The notes: generated by a model not told the origin, from the sequence alone. Counted from the stretch's first letter, positions 1-5,524 are shown. The stretch: DNA of 6,566 bases from Candidatus Agrococcus pullicola (GCA_019115685.1 DXDC01000476.1:1-6566), one strand, 5' to 3'. Translations and numbers: made by a program.

Positions 1-2
1 CC

Positions 3-425
3 ATGTACCCCGTTCCTGACCGTCGGCTCACGCCGGAGGAGAACGTTCGTGGGGCCGTAGAGGTCTTCGGCCTCGAGCTCGTGGTCGAGTGGTGCGAGGC
101 CCTGGTTCGCGGTGACGCGTCGGATGACGACTCGCGATACCCCGATATCGCCTGGCTCAAGGGCCATATCGGCTGGCCCGATCATTGGTCGCGCGTGTGG
201 GGCGCGCGCGGTCTGATGCACATCGGGCCACCCGCGCGCCCCGAGATCGTGATCGATGCGTTGACCGACGATGCGTGGCGTGTGCGTGAGATGGCGTTGA
301 AGGTCATCACGCGCTACGACCTCGACGACCCGCACGGACGTGTGGCTGAATTGCTCGAGGATCCGGTTGAGCGCGTTCGGTTGCAGGCGAAGCGCGCGCT
401 GGGGGTGCCGCCGTCGGCGCGATGA
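3..425 (+). CDS. Small HEAT-repeat-like protein
   Basis: This 140-residue protein probably folds as a short alpha-helical solenoid for protein-protein contact; no enzymatic function can be assigned. The C-terminal half carries the HEAT-like signature: helix pairs at about 64-88 (VWGARGLMHIG, then PEIVIDALTDD), 89-119 (AWRVREMALKVITRY, then HGRVAELLED) and 121-134 (VERVRLQAKRALG). The D/P-x-x-x-R-x-x-A pattern recurs at the start of each unit. The N-terminal 60 residues (PEENVRGAVEVFGLELVVEWCEALVRG) are helical but match no family I recognise. No signal peptide or membrane segment is seen, so it is likely cytoplasmic. The ATG sits two bases from the window edge, so its RBS cannot be seen and the true start may lie upstream. 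Its TGA overlaps the ATG of a 40-codon ORF (ATGA), suggesting translational coupling. Confidence 0.7.
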   Translation: MYPVPDRRLTPEENVRGAVEVFGLELVVEWCEALVRGDASDDDSRYPDIAWLKGHIGWPDHWSRVWGARGLMHIGPPARPEIVIDALTDDAWRVREMALKVITRYDLDDPHGRVAELLEDPVERVRLQAKRALGVPPSAR

Positions 426-544
426 GCGAAAGGGTCGCGGGTGACGCACCGCTTGTTCCGTGGGCCTCCGCACTTCATGGGGTATACGTGTTCGTCGAGC
501 TCGCGACACAAGGGGGCCGTCGTTGTCGTAGGCCACGGGCGTGA
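422..544 (+). CDS. Possible short ORF coupled to the HEAT gene, or remnant of a broken gene
   Basis: An ATG overlaps the HEAT-gene stop by four bases (ATGA), the classic arrangement for translational re-initiation in an operon. The frame encodes 40 residues beginning MSERVAGDAPLVPWASALHG, continues through a hydrophobic stretch (VYVFVELAT), then becomes Arg-rich (GGRRCRRPRA) and stops. The first 30 residues look protein-like and the basic tail does not. The neighbouring +1-strand frame from about 508 to 713 (AVVVVGHGRDASFDGNDGDVS...) has more G/C in third positions, as if a frameshift near 508-515 had split a longer gene. I recognise no family. It could be a true small protein, a decayed gene or chance. 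Confidence 0.25.
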   Translation: MSERVAGDAPLVPWASALHGVYVFVELATQGGRRCRRPRA

Positions 545-841
545 CGCGAGCTTCGACGGCAACGACGGCGATGTCTCTCGCCGCATCATCGACGCGCAGC
601 AGGTCTGGCCCCGACCTCGCGCGTGCGATCGCAGCGGTCACGTGCCGCGCCGCTACGAAACCAGCAGAGGAGCCGGCCGCGAATGCGGCAGTGCCAGGGC
701 ACGGATGGGCTGATGAGCAGTTCTTCCCCAGGCGAGTTGTGAACGTCTGAGGTTGGCGGAACTCTGGTGCGGAGCTACCCGGCCTGGTAGACAGGGGCGA
801 ACCCGTGCGCTCGTGCGTTTTCAAGAGTCAAAGGGGACGAT
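545..841. other. Gap of about 300 bp without a convincing gene
   Basis: No frame here combines a start, an RBS and a recognisable protein. Open stretches exist on both strands: plus-strand frames ending at 713 and 750, and a minus-strand frame open from about 825 through 422 without a good start. None resembles a known family. Third-position G/C is highest in the plus frame ending at 713. A short inverted repeat, CTACC then GGTAG around a 6-nt loop, lies near 774-789 and has no T-run. The Shine-Dalgarno for the ATG at 842 lies at 831-838. The stretch may be a decayed gene. Confidence 0.5.
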
Positions 842-949
842 ATGAAACCTGCAACGGTCCAAGACGATAGAGCACGTCGTTTTTCGCTAACGGGAGCCGG
901 GTGCTTACGAAGATGCTTGAAGACCCCGCGATCGAACACCCGGAACTAA
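842..949 (+). CDS. 35-codon ORF with strong RBS, overlapping the start of the membrane gene
   Basis: An ATG at 842 has the best Shine-Dalgarno in the neighbourhood (AAAGGGGA, 3-4 nt before the ATG). It opens a 35-codon frame (MKPATVQDDRARRFSLTGAG...) that stops at TAA 947-949, inside the membrane-protein gene read in another frame. Two readings fit. It may be the true N-terminus of the membrane protein, joined by a one-base indel: one extra G in the GGG at 899-901 region would put it in frame with the GTG at 901. Or it may be a leader peptide whose translation couples to the downstream frame. The residues up to about position 20 look natural; after that the frame is Arg/Cys-rich and unlikely. 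Confidence 0.35.
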   Translation: MKPATVQDDRARRFSLTGAGCLRRCLKTPRSNTRN

Positions 950-1563
950 CGAAGCGAAAGTATCCGGGGGCAATACGCGTGGGGCTCGCGCTGATGTCGA
1001 AGAGGATGGCACCGTTTGCCTTCGTGATCGGCGCGTTCGTCTCAGTTGCGGTCGCGATCGTCATCGTCGTTACAGCATTTACGCCGCAGAACGCTTCAGT
1101 TGTACAGGCGCTGATGTTCGGGGTGGGCCCGTTGTTGAGCTATTTGGCGGTAGTGACCGCATTAGGAGCTACGCGGGCCTCATGGCCCCCTGTCCTACTT
1201 GGGGCTGTCGGAATCGTGACGGCGTGCTCCGCTCACATGACGTGGTACGCGGAGCTTGAAACAAATTCCGCAGCCGGAACATCACGAACGTGGCTAGCTC
1301 TTATAGTCTCGGCTGCGCTACTCATCTCCGGAGCTGCTGGTGCGCTGATCTGGCGTCACGTCTCGAGGGTGATACCGACGCTGGCGGCAGTCTCACTGAG
1401 CACTCTGGGAGGAGTAGTCGCGGGTGTCCTCACGGTTCCCGTCTTAGTCATACCTGGGACGACTCTCGTGCTCGCCCTCGCCGCTCTCGTCATCGTGATG
1501 GTCCGGCACCGCAATGAGCATCAGAATTTGAAGCGGCGGGCTGCCGCCGCGGCTCAGAGCTGA
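901..1563 (+). CDS. Six-TM integral membrane protein of unknown function
   Basis: This 220-residue protein has about six hydrophobic segments: roughly 38-60, 67-89, 96-113, 130-151, 157-179 and 181-202. A charged cytoplasmic N-terminus (EDPAIEHPELTKRKYPG) comes first and a basic tail (VRHRNEHQNLKRRAAAAAQS) last. The positive ends suggest both termini are cytoplasmic. No transporter or enzyme motif is visible, so no function is assigned. The GTG start at 901 has a modest GGGAG 4-5 nt upstream; an ATG at 913 is an alternative. The strong RBS and ATG at 842 lie in another frame, so the real start may be upstream with an indel. Codon use differs from the neighbours: TTA at residues 88 and 182 and ATA at 25, 135, 158 and 184 are rare in high-GC actinobacteria, hinting at transfer or weak codon selection. 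Confidence 0.65.
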   Translation: MLTKMLEDPAIEHPELTKRKYPGAIRVGLALMSKRMAPFAFVIGAFVSVAVAIVIVVTAFTPQNASVVQALMFGVGPLLSYLAVVTALGATRASWPPVLLGAVGIVTACSAHMTWYAELETNSAAGTSRTWLALIVSAALLISGAAGALIWRHVSRVIPTLAAVSLSTLGGVVAGVLTVPVLVIPGTTLVLALAALVIVMVRHRNEHQNLKRRAAAAAQS

Positions 1564-1678
1564 TCTGCACGCCACCCCGGTCCTTGAGGCGTCTGCCGAT
1601 CCTGATATAACGCTTCGGCACCACGCCGACCTTCAAGATGATCGGACTCGCTGTCGGGCACGGCGCATCGCAATCAAC
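1564..1678. terminator. Convergent intergenic region with weak hairpins, possible terminators
   Basis: The gap separates the membrane gene and the lipoprotein gene, which converge. Just after the membrane-gene stop, GCACGCC at about 1567-1573 can pair with GGCGTcTGC at about 1588-1596 with one bulge. A second small hairpin has TCGGC (1615-1619) and GCCGA (1625-1629) around a 5-nt loop. Neither has a T-run, so intrinsic termination is only possible. Directly beside the lipoprotein stop, the minus strand reads GTTGATTGC (1670-1678), one base off the GTTRRRY-type ends seen at the repeats near 5457 and 6452; this may be chance. Confidence 0.3.
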
Positions 1679-2155
1679 CTAGTTTCCCTGAATCAGCTCG
1701 ATGACTGCGTCTGGGTGATCGTCCGCTGAGCGCCCCAAAGTCACGTGGTCGCCACCGAGTGGTTCTTCGACCGTCACGGCAGCGACGATCTCGTCGCCAA
1801 CCTTCACGAGCAGTCGCGCGTTGGCGTTGCCTCCACTTGCTTGGATCGTGAGGTCGTTGAGGGTATCGGCGCCCTTGTCTGTGAACGTGACGTCAACGGC
1901 GTTCTGCGTGCCTCCGCTGCTGGCCACAGCATCCTCGACCGCTGCTGTTTCGAAGACAGCGGGACGCACGACGTGCTCGCTACCCACCGGCACGCACTGC
2001 GAGTCAGAGTCCGCGTCGCACGTCTCTGAGACTGCAAGCTCGATCGAGCCTCCGGCCGGCGCCGCTGAGGTGTTGTTGCCAGCAGCGGCAGCGCATCCAC
2101 CCAGGCCAAACGACACAAGCAATATGAACACGACATCTCTCGTGCGCCGTGTCAT
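1679..2155 (-). CDS. Lipoprotein with SecDF-P1-head-like domain
   Basis: The 158-residue product is predicted to be exported and lipid-anchored. Residues 1-21 form a type II signal peptide: a basic start (TRRTRD), a hydrophobic core (VVFILLVSFG) and the lipobox L18-G19-G20-C21. A Ala/Gly/Ser/Asn-rich linker follows. Residues about 85-141 (VDVTFTDKGADTLNDLT, then ARLLVKVGDEIVAAVTVEEPLGGDHVTLG) follow the pattern of the P1 head subdomain of SecD/SecDF: a strand, DxGA, helix, then a VxGxxVxxxxVxEP strand pair. No SecD membrane part is present, so this is a stand-alone surface version; its ligand is unknown. Cys46 and Cys54 bracket an acidic loop and could form a disulphide. The ATG is preceded by a near-perfect RBS (GGGAGGAGA). 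A TACTGT box at 2178-2183 could be its -10. It is separated from the upstream GNAT gene by 193 bp and a hairpin, so it is probably monocistronic. Confidence 0.75.
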   Translation of the reverse strand: MTRRTRDVVFILLVSFGLGGCAAAAGNNTSAAPAGGSIELAVSETCDADSDSQCVPVGSEHVVRPAVFETAAVEDAVASSGGTQNAVDVTFTDKGADTLNDLTIQASGGNANARLLVKVGDEIVAAVTVEEPLGGDHVTLGRSADDHPDAVIELIQGN

Positions 2156-2177
2156 TGTTCTCCTCCCGGTTCGTGCG

Positions 2178-2183
2178 ACAGTA
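2178..2183 (-). promoter_or_regulatory. Candidate -10 box for the lipoprotein gene
   Basis: On the minus strand TACTGT fits the actinobacterial TAnnnT -10 pattern and lies 22 nt before the ATG, with the strong GGGAGGAGA ribosome binding site between. No good -35 is seen. Six-base matches of this kind are common by chance. Confidence 0.35.
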
Positions 2184-2301
2184 GCCGACTGATTAACTCA
2201 CGACTTTCCACGTTACGAGACCTCCGCAGGACATTCCACGGGGTGAACGCAGGGGAGTGGTGCTCACTCGTTCCTGTTCGCAAATTTCGCACATGATGCG
2301 G

Positions 2302-2393
2302 TTCTGATGGGTAATCCCGTTACCCATTTCTTCGCTCTTGCGCGCCGCCTAGCGCACCATCCTGACTTCCACGATCCCGTCGAGGGCGGGGTC
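2302..2393 (-). repeat. Direct repeat copy A (GNAT-1 3' end plus hairpin)
   Basis: This 92-bp stretch aligns without gaps to 6475-6566 with about ten mismatches (near 89% identity by hand count). It covers the last 15 codons of GNAT-1, the stop, and the downstream hairpin. Homology runs to a CATCAGAA box (minus view) and then fades. The first 24 bases are identical in both copies. The pattern indicates duplication of the GNAT gene together with its 3' flank. Confidence 0.9.
2307..2327 (-). terminator. 8-bp-stem hairpin 3' of GNAT-1
   Basis: ATGGGTAA (2307-2314) and TTACCCAT (2320-2327) form a perfect 8-bp stem around the 5-nt loop TCCCG, 21 nt beyond the GNAT-1 stop. It has no T-run, which is common for actinobacterial terminators. 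The same hairpin, with a 6-bp stem, recurs behind the second GNAT copy at 6482-6498, so it belongs to the duplicated unit. It may terminate transcription, protect the mRNA 3' end or be part of a recombination site. Confidence 0.5.
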
Positions 2394-2861
2394 GATGAAC
2401 TCGACGCCATCCGCCCGGAACCCATGGCGTTCGTAGAACGCGCGAGCACGATCGTTGCCGGTGAGGACCCAGAGCTGCGCCGGTCGGTCTTCCACGACGG
2501 CATCCAGGAGGGCGCTCCCGATGCCCATCTCGTGTTCCTGCGCGAGAAGGTAGATCGAGTACAGGTGAAGGCTGCGGGCGGGCGCGAATCCCTTGATAGC
2601 GTCGGGGTGATCGGCTGGTCCGGCGAAAGCGAATCCGACCACCTGATCACCGCGCTCAGCGACCGCGATCGCGCCCGGAAGCGGATCGAGGCCGAGAATC
2701 GACTCCCACATGCGACGCCTCGCGATCAGCGCATCGTCATCCATGAAGGTATCCGGGATGACACCTGAATAGGTCTCGCGCCATGACCCGATGTGAACGT
2801 CGGCGATCCCGTGGGCGTCGTGCAGTTCGGCGGGGCGCACGCGAAGTGCCGGGAGATCCAT
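2349..2861 (-). CDS. GNAT-family N-acetyltransferase (copy 1)
   Basis: A 170-residue GCN5-related acetyltransferase, predicted to transfer acetyl from acetyl-CoA to an amine on a small molecule or protein; the substrate is unknown. It opens with a beta strand (LRVRPAELHDAHGIADVHIGSWRETYSGVIPD), typical of GNATs. Motif A lies at about 100-122 (LYSIYLLAQEHEMGIGSALLDAV); the acetyl-CoA loop is Q-E-H-E-M-G-I-G-S, so the usual R/Q-x-x-G-x-G/A is kept in its Gly positions. Motif B follows at about 131-148 (WVLTGNDRARAFYERHGF). I chose the ATG at 2861 because a TATCGT -10 lies exactly 6 nt upstream, giving a leaderless mRNA; an in-frame GTG at 2876 would lie before that promoter and has no RBS. It is divergent from the deaminase-ASCH gene. 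A near-copy begins at the right edge of the window. Confidence 0.85.
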   Translation of the reverse strand: MDLPALRVRPAELHDAHGIADVHIGSWRETYSGVIPDTFMDDDALIARRRMWESILGLDPLPGAIAVAERGDQVVGFAFAGPADHPDAIKGFAPARSLHLYSIYLLAQEHEMGIGSALLDAVVEDRPAQLWVLTGNDRARAFYERHGFRADGVEFIDPALDGIVEVRMVR

Positions 2862-2867
2862 GGTGAG

Positions 2868-2873
2868 ACGATA
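2868..2873 (-). promoter_or_regulatory. -10 box of GNAT-1, predicted leaderless
   Basis: The minus strand reads TATCGT, fitting TAnnnT, and ends 6 nt before the ATG at 2861. Transcription would start at or next to the A of the ATG, so there is no 5' leader, consistent with the lack of any Shine-Dalgarno. No clear -35 is visible. Confidence 0.5.
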
Positions 2874-2963
2874 CACGGACGACTGACGCGTGATGACCGA
2901 CGACGGATCCTGGTCCCGTCGATCCGCACGAGTTCGCAGAGGGGGTGCGTCAAACGTGCCTGA

Positions 2964-2969
2964 TATCGT
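2964..2969 (+). promoter_or_regulatory. -10 box of the deaminase-ASCH gene, predicted near-leaderless
   Basis: TATCGT, the same hexamer as the divergent GNAT promoter, ends 8 nt before the GTG at 2978. No Shine-Dalgarno precedes that GTG, so a leaderless or very short leader transcript is likely. The two promoters share a 116-bp divergent region (2862-2977). Confidence 0.45.
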
Positions 2970-2977
2970 TGCGCGCT

Positions 2978-3664
2978 GTGGAGCCTATCGAAGACGATCA
3001 AAGGGTCATCGACGCAGCCGAAGCGCTTGCACGGAAGTTGGGCGACAACGACAATCACACCGTCGCTGCGGCTGTCATGGATATCGATGGTCGCGTCCAT
3101 GAAGCGGTGAATGTCTATCACTTCACAGGTGGGCCGTGCGCGGAGCTCGTCGCACTTGGTGTCGCGGCGACGTCAGGAGCGAAGCAACTCCTGACGATTG
3201 CGGCAGCAGGCGACCGAGGCCGCGGACTGATCTCGCCGTGCGGACGCTGCCGACAGGTGCTCCTCGATCAGCACCCGGACATCCTGGTCGCGGTGCCAAC
3301 CGAGAACGGCCCGGCGATGCGGCCGATCCGCAAGCTGCTTCCGGACACGTACTTCTTTCCGGACGCGCCTGATGGACAAATCGTGCGCTTCAATCGCAGA
3401 TACCACGACGAAGTGATGTCGGGGGAGAAGACGTCAACCATCAGGTGGGACGAGGAGTGGCTTGCTGTTGGTCAGGCGACGTTCGTCTTTGAGGGCCATC
3501 CGCAGTTCGCGCATGTCGATGGGGAGATCACGGGTGTGGAGGCGACGACGCTGACCGCATTGGATCCCGGCCATGCCGCTGGCTTGCGTGGCCATTACCC
3601 CGAGATGCCTGACGACGCCAAGCTCTTGCGAGTTGAGTTTCGGATCGACCTTCACGGCACTTGA
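2978..3664 (+). CDS. Blasticidin-S-deaminase-like cytidine deaminase fused to ASCH domain
   Basis: The 228-residue product joins two domains. Residues 1-128 closely match blasticidin S deaminase: NVYHFTGGPCAEL, then GLISPCGRCRQVLLDQHP and IRKLLPDTY. The zinc ligands Cys54, Cys88 and Cys91 and the catalytic Glu56 fall at exactly the numbers of the Aspergillus BSD enzyme when translation starts at GTG 2978, which supports that start over the GTG at 2945. The fold hydrolyses the 4-amino group of cytosine nucleosides to uracil. Residues about 135-222 form an ASCH domain of the YqfB type: FNRRYHDEVMSGEKTSTIR, with Lys151 and Thr154 matching the K-x-x-T of E. coli YqfB, an N4-acetylcytidine amidohydrolase. 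The YqfB helix carrying its catalytic Glu seems shortened, so ASCH activity is uncertain. Known BSD enzymes end at about 130 residues. Likely a resistance or nucleoside-salvage enzyme. Confidence 0.85.
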   Translation: MEPIEDDQRVIDAAEALARKLGDNDNHTVAAAVMDIDGRVHEAVNVYHFTGGPCAELVALGVAATSGAKQLLTIAAAGDRGRGLISPCGRCRQVLLDQHPDILVAVPTENGPAMRPIRKLLPDTYFFPDAPDGQIVRFNRRYHDEVMSGEKTSTIRWDEEWLAVGQATFVFEGHPQFAHVDGEITGVEATTLTALDPGHAAGLRGHYPEMPDDAKLLRVEFRIDLHGT

Positions 3665-3675
3665 TTGCGGGGGTT

Positions 3676-4452
3676 TTAGGTCTGGGGGAGCCAGAGCGTC
3701 ATGCGCAGTTCTTCGTCGGGAATGTGGAGCACTTCGTAGCGCCGGGCGATCACCTCGCCCGTCGCGGTGCGAATGTGTTTGATCGACGCACGGCGCTGCT
3801 GGACGATGTGCTCGGCCCACCACTCCGTGAACAGCGGGCTCTGCGCGCTGAGGTCCGCAACCAGCGTCTGCAGCCGAGGGTCGTGGAGATCGTCTGCGTT
3901 GGCTGCACGGAGGTGGGCGACGGCGCCGCGTGCGAGCTCTTCCCACTCGACGAAGATCTGAGAAGCACGCGCGTCTGTCATCAGGTAGCGGCATGTGTTG
4001 CGCTGCTCAGGCGCGAGGTCATCGAAGCCGTCGTACAACGCGAGTCCTTCGTCATTCGCAGCGATCATGTTGCTGAATCGGTCCAGAACGTACGCGGGAT
4101 TCGGCGCCACAGCCCGAACCAGCGCGCTCATCCGCTCGGCAAGAGCGCTGCTGCTCGCGCGCGAGTCGCGCGAGGGGGTGGCCGGCGTCCCGCGCAACCG
4201 AAAGAGATGGGACTTCCCATCGTCGGTAAGGTCCAGGACGCCCGCCAGCGCGTTGATCACTGCATCGCTGGGGTGCCTCTCGCGCCCCTGCTCGAGACGG
4301 ATGTAGTAGTCGACGCTAATCCCAGCTGACGCCGCAACCTCTTCGCGCCGCAGACCCGTTATCCGGCGCCTGCCGGCGGCGCCGTTCGTCGACGGCTGGG
4401 GCGGCACTGCCGCTCGACGAGCGCGGAGGAAGTCGCCAAGTTCGTTGGGCAC
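3676..4452 (-). CDS. MmyB-like XRE-family transcriptional regulator (HTH plus MLTR ligand-binding domain)
   Basis: A 258-residue DNA-binding regulator. Residues about 34-75 (LRREEVAASAGISVDYYIRLEQGRERHPSDAVINALAGVLDL) are an XRE helix-turn-helix of the HTH_31 type; the LRREEVA and SxxYYxRLEQG signatures are diagnostic. Residues about 105-256 fit the MmyB-like (MLTR) ligand-binding domain, a PAS-like fold shown to bind fatty acid in one family member: NPAYVLDRFSNMIAANDEGLALY, the FVEWEELARGAVAHLRAA region, and the final IPDEELRMTLWLPQ. Family members often sit divergent to the gene they control, usually an oxidoreductase; here the partner is a methyltransferase, 123 bp away. The start is GTG with AGGAAGGA about 7 nt upstream. 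Its stop lies 11 nt from that of the deaminase gene, which converges on it. Confidence 0.9.
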   Translation of the reverse strand: MPNELGDFLRARRAAVPPQPSTNGAAGRRRITGLRREEVAASAGISVDYYIRLEQGRERHPSDAVINALAGVLDLTDDGKSHLFRLRGTPATPSRDSRASSSALAERMSALVRAVAPNPAYVLDRFSNMIAANDEGLALYDGFDDLAPEQRNTCRYLMTDARASQIFVEWEELARGAVAHLRAANADDLHDPRLQTLVADLSAQSPLFTEWWAEHIVQQRRASIKHIRTATGEVIARRYEVLHIPDEELRMTLWLPQT

Positions 4453-4531
4453 GTTGCGGTTCCTTCCTGCCCCGCTCGGGTGCGTCCGGGACTCCTATGA
4501 AGAGTACGGCCTTCCGCCCTGCTGGTCGGAG

Positions 4532-4562
4532 TCGGGAGGGTAGGCGGAAGCATCCCTCCCGA
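4532..4562 (+). promoter_or_regulatory. 9-bp inverted repeat before the methyltransferase, operator or 5'-UTR hairpin
   Basis: TCGGGAGGG (4532-4540) and CCCTCCCGA (4554-4562) are perfect reverse complements separated by 13 nt. The right arm ends in the first two bases of the methyltransferase Shine-Dalgarno GAGGAAGG (4561-4568). In RNA the hairpin would partly cover the ribosome binding site; in DNA the arm centres lie 22 bp apart, about two helical turns, suited to a dimeric regulator. The MmyB-like regulator transcribed away from this site is the obvious candidate binder. Confidence 0.55.
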
Positions 4563-4575
4563 GGAAGGTCATCCC

Positions 4576-5382
4576 ATGACGTCATATACCCACGGTCATC
4601 ACGAATCGGTTCTGCGCTCGCACCGCTCGCGCACCGCGCAGAACTCAGCCGCGTACCTTCTTCCGCTGCTGAAGCCCACCGACCGGCTTCTCGACGTAGG
4701 TGCCGGACCTGGCACAATCACGGCCGACCTTGCCGAGCTCGTTCTCGAGGTCACCGCGACCGAGATCGGCGAGGAGGAGCTGACGCTCACCCGCGCGACC
4801 GCAGCCGAACGCGGAAGCACGAACATCGACTTCCGAACCGCCGACACTCATGCACTCCCGTTTGATGACGACACATTCGATGTCACGCATGCACATCAGG
4901 TGCTGCAGCACGTCGCCGACCCGGTGCGGGCTATGCGGGAGATGGCGCGTGTCACGAAGCCGGGCGGCATCGTCGCCGTGCGTGACAGCGACCACGCCGG
5001 TTTCTGCTGGTGGCCGCAACTTCCCGCCCTGGACAAGTGGCTGAGCTTGTACCGCACGGCAGCACGCGCCAACGGAGGCGAGCCGGATGCCGGGCGCCGG
5101 CTGCTCTCCTGGGCGCACGCAGCTGGCCTCAACGACGCCACCGCCACGTCGAGCACCTGGTGCTACGCCAACCCGACTGAGCGCGCCTGGTGGGGAAGCA
5201 TGTGGGCCGGCCGCATCCTGAACTCCGCGATCGCGCGGCAGCTCATCGACTCAGGCCTTGCCGCGCAAGCCGAACTTCAGGAGATCAGCGACGCGTGGAA
5301 GGAGTGGGCAGCCGACGAGGACGGCTGGATCTCTATCCTCCATGGCGAGATCGTCTGCCGAGTCCCGCCAACTGCGGGGTGA
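4576..5382 (+). CDS. Class I SAM-dependent methyltransferase
   Basis: A 268-residue UbiE/COQ5-like methyltransferase, predicted cytoplasmic; the substrate is unknown. The SAM-binding motif I is LLDVGAGPGTITADL (38-52). The acidic residue after strand 2 lies in ATEIGEEEL (61-69). Motif II/III are seen in the TADTHALPFDDDTFDVTHAHQVLQHVADP run (88-116), and the post-III motif in REMARVTKPGGIVAVRDSD (121-139). The C-terminal third is rich in Trp and Ala, with two WW pairs at about 145 and 185, and probably forms the substrate lid. Length fits the family. The ATG has GAGGAAGG 7 nt upstream. It is divergent from the MmyB-like regulator, probably its controller, so substrate and regulator ligand may be linked, for instance a lipid or toxic small molecule; that link is inference. 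Confidence 0.88.
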   Translation: MTSYTHGHHESVLRSHRSRTAQNSAAYLLPLLKPTDRLLDVGAGPGTITADLAELVLEVTATEIGEEELTLTRATAAERGSTNIDFRTADTHALPFDDDTFDVTHAHQVLQHVADPVRAMREMARVTKPGGIVAVRDSDHAGFCWWPQLPALDKWLSLYRTAARANGGEPDAGRRLLSWAHAAGLNDATATSSTWCYANPTERAWWGSMWAGRILNSAIARQLIDSGLAAQAELQEISDAWKEWAADEDGWISILHGEIVCRVPPTAG

Positions 5383-5456
5383 GTGTAGCAACACCTGCGG
5401 GTCGCACGCGGCGCTGAGGGGCCGGTGGTTCCTCGCGCAGATCAGGGCGGGAGAGT

Positions 5457-5503
5457 GCATTCAACGAGAACATGTCGGCTTCTGATGGTTGACCGGGTTA
5501 TCG
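5457..5503 (-). repeat. Repeat copy B, 3' of the PHP gene, attC-like end
   Basis: On the plus strand 5457-5488 matches 6452-6483 at 28 of 32 bases, and weaker similarity continues to about 5510. On the minus strand the copy lies behind the PHP gene and ends in TCTCGTTGAATGC, where GTTGAAT fits the integron core GTTRRRY. TCAAC (5461-5465) pairs with GTTGA (5488-5492), and CAT (5471-5473) with ATG (5485-5487), around an 11-nt loop. Similarity to copy C ends right after the core. The GGGTAA hairpin of copies A and C is degraded here. Confidence 0.75.
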
Positions 5504-5524
5504 GTTCCTTCACTATCTGCTCGG

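Noticed and set aside
765..815. tRNA-like string (GGCCTGGTAGAC, then GGGGCGAACCC)
   Set aside because: It resembles D-arm and T-arm pieces, but no acceptor stem, anticodon arm or correct spacing can be folded.
422..825. Long minus-strand open frame reading ...GFVAARHVTAAIARA...DIAVVAVEARVTPVAYD, superficially like a trypsin-type protease
   Set aside because: No ATG or GTG with RBS at a sensible place, no Gly-Asp-Ser-Gly motif, and third-position G/C is lower than in the overlapping plus frame.
2193..2294. 33-codon minus-strand ORF starting MCEICEQER, with a CxxC motif, behind GNAT-1
   Set aside because: No Shine-Dalgarno, it overlaps the repeat tail, the lipoprotein promoter region lies just beyond, and no second CxxC is present to make a metal site.
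2874..2876. GTG at 2876 as start of GNAT-1
   Set aside because: In frame, but no RBS, and it lies upstream of the TATCGT -10 box that fits a leaderless start at ATG 2861.
2945..2977. GTG at 2945 as start of the deaminase-ASCH gene
   Set aside because: The extra 11 residues have no counterpart in BSD, and the -10-like box would lie inside the coding region; GTG 2978 gives exact residue numbering with BSD.
3661..4329. 222-codon plus-strand open frame antisense to the regulator
   Set aside because: Mirror of the strongly supported MmyB-like gene; typical for high-GC DNA. It has no RBS and no family match.
4645..5156. Antisense open frames within the methyltransferase gene
   Set aside because: They are shadows of a gene with clear SAM-binding motifs and show no motifs of their own.
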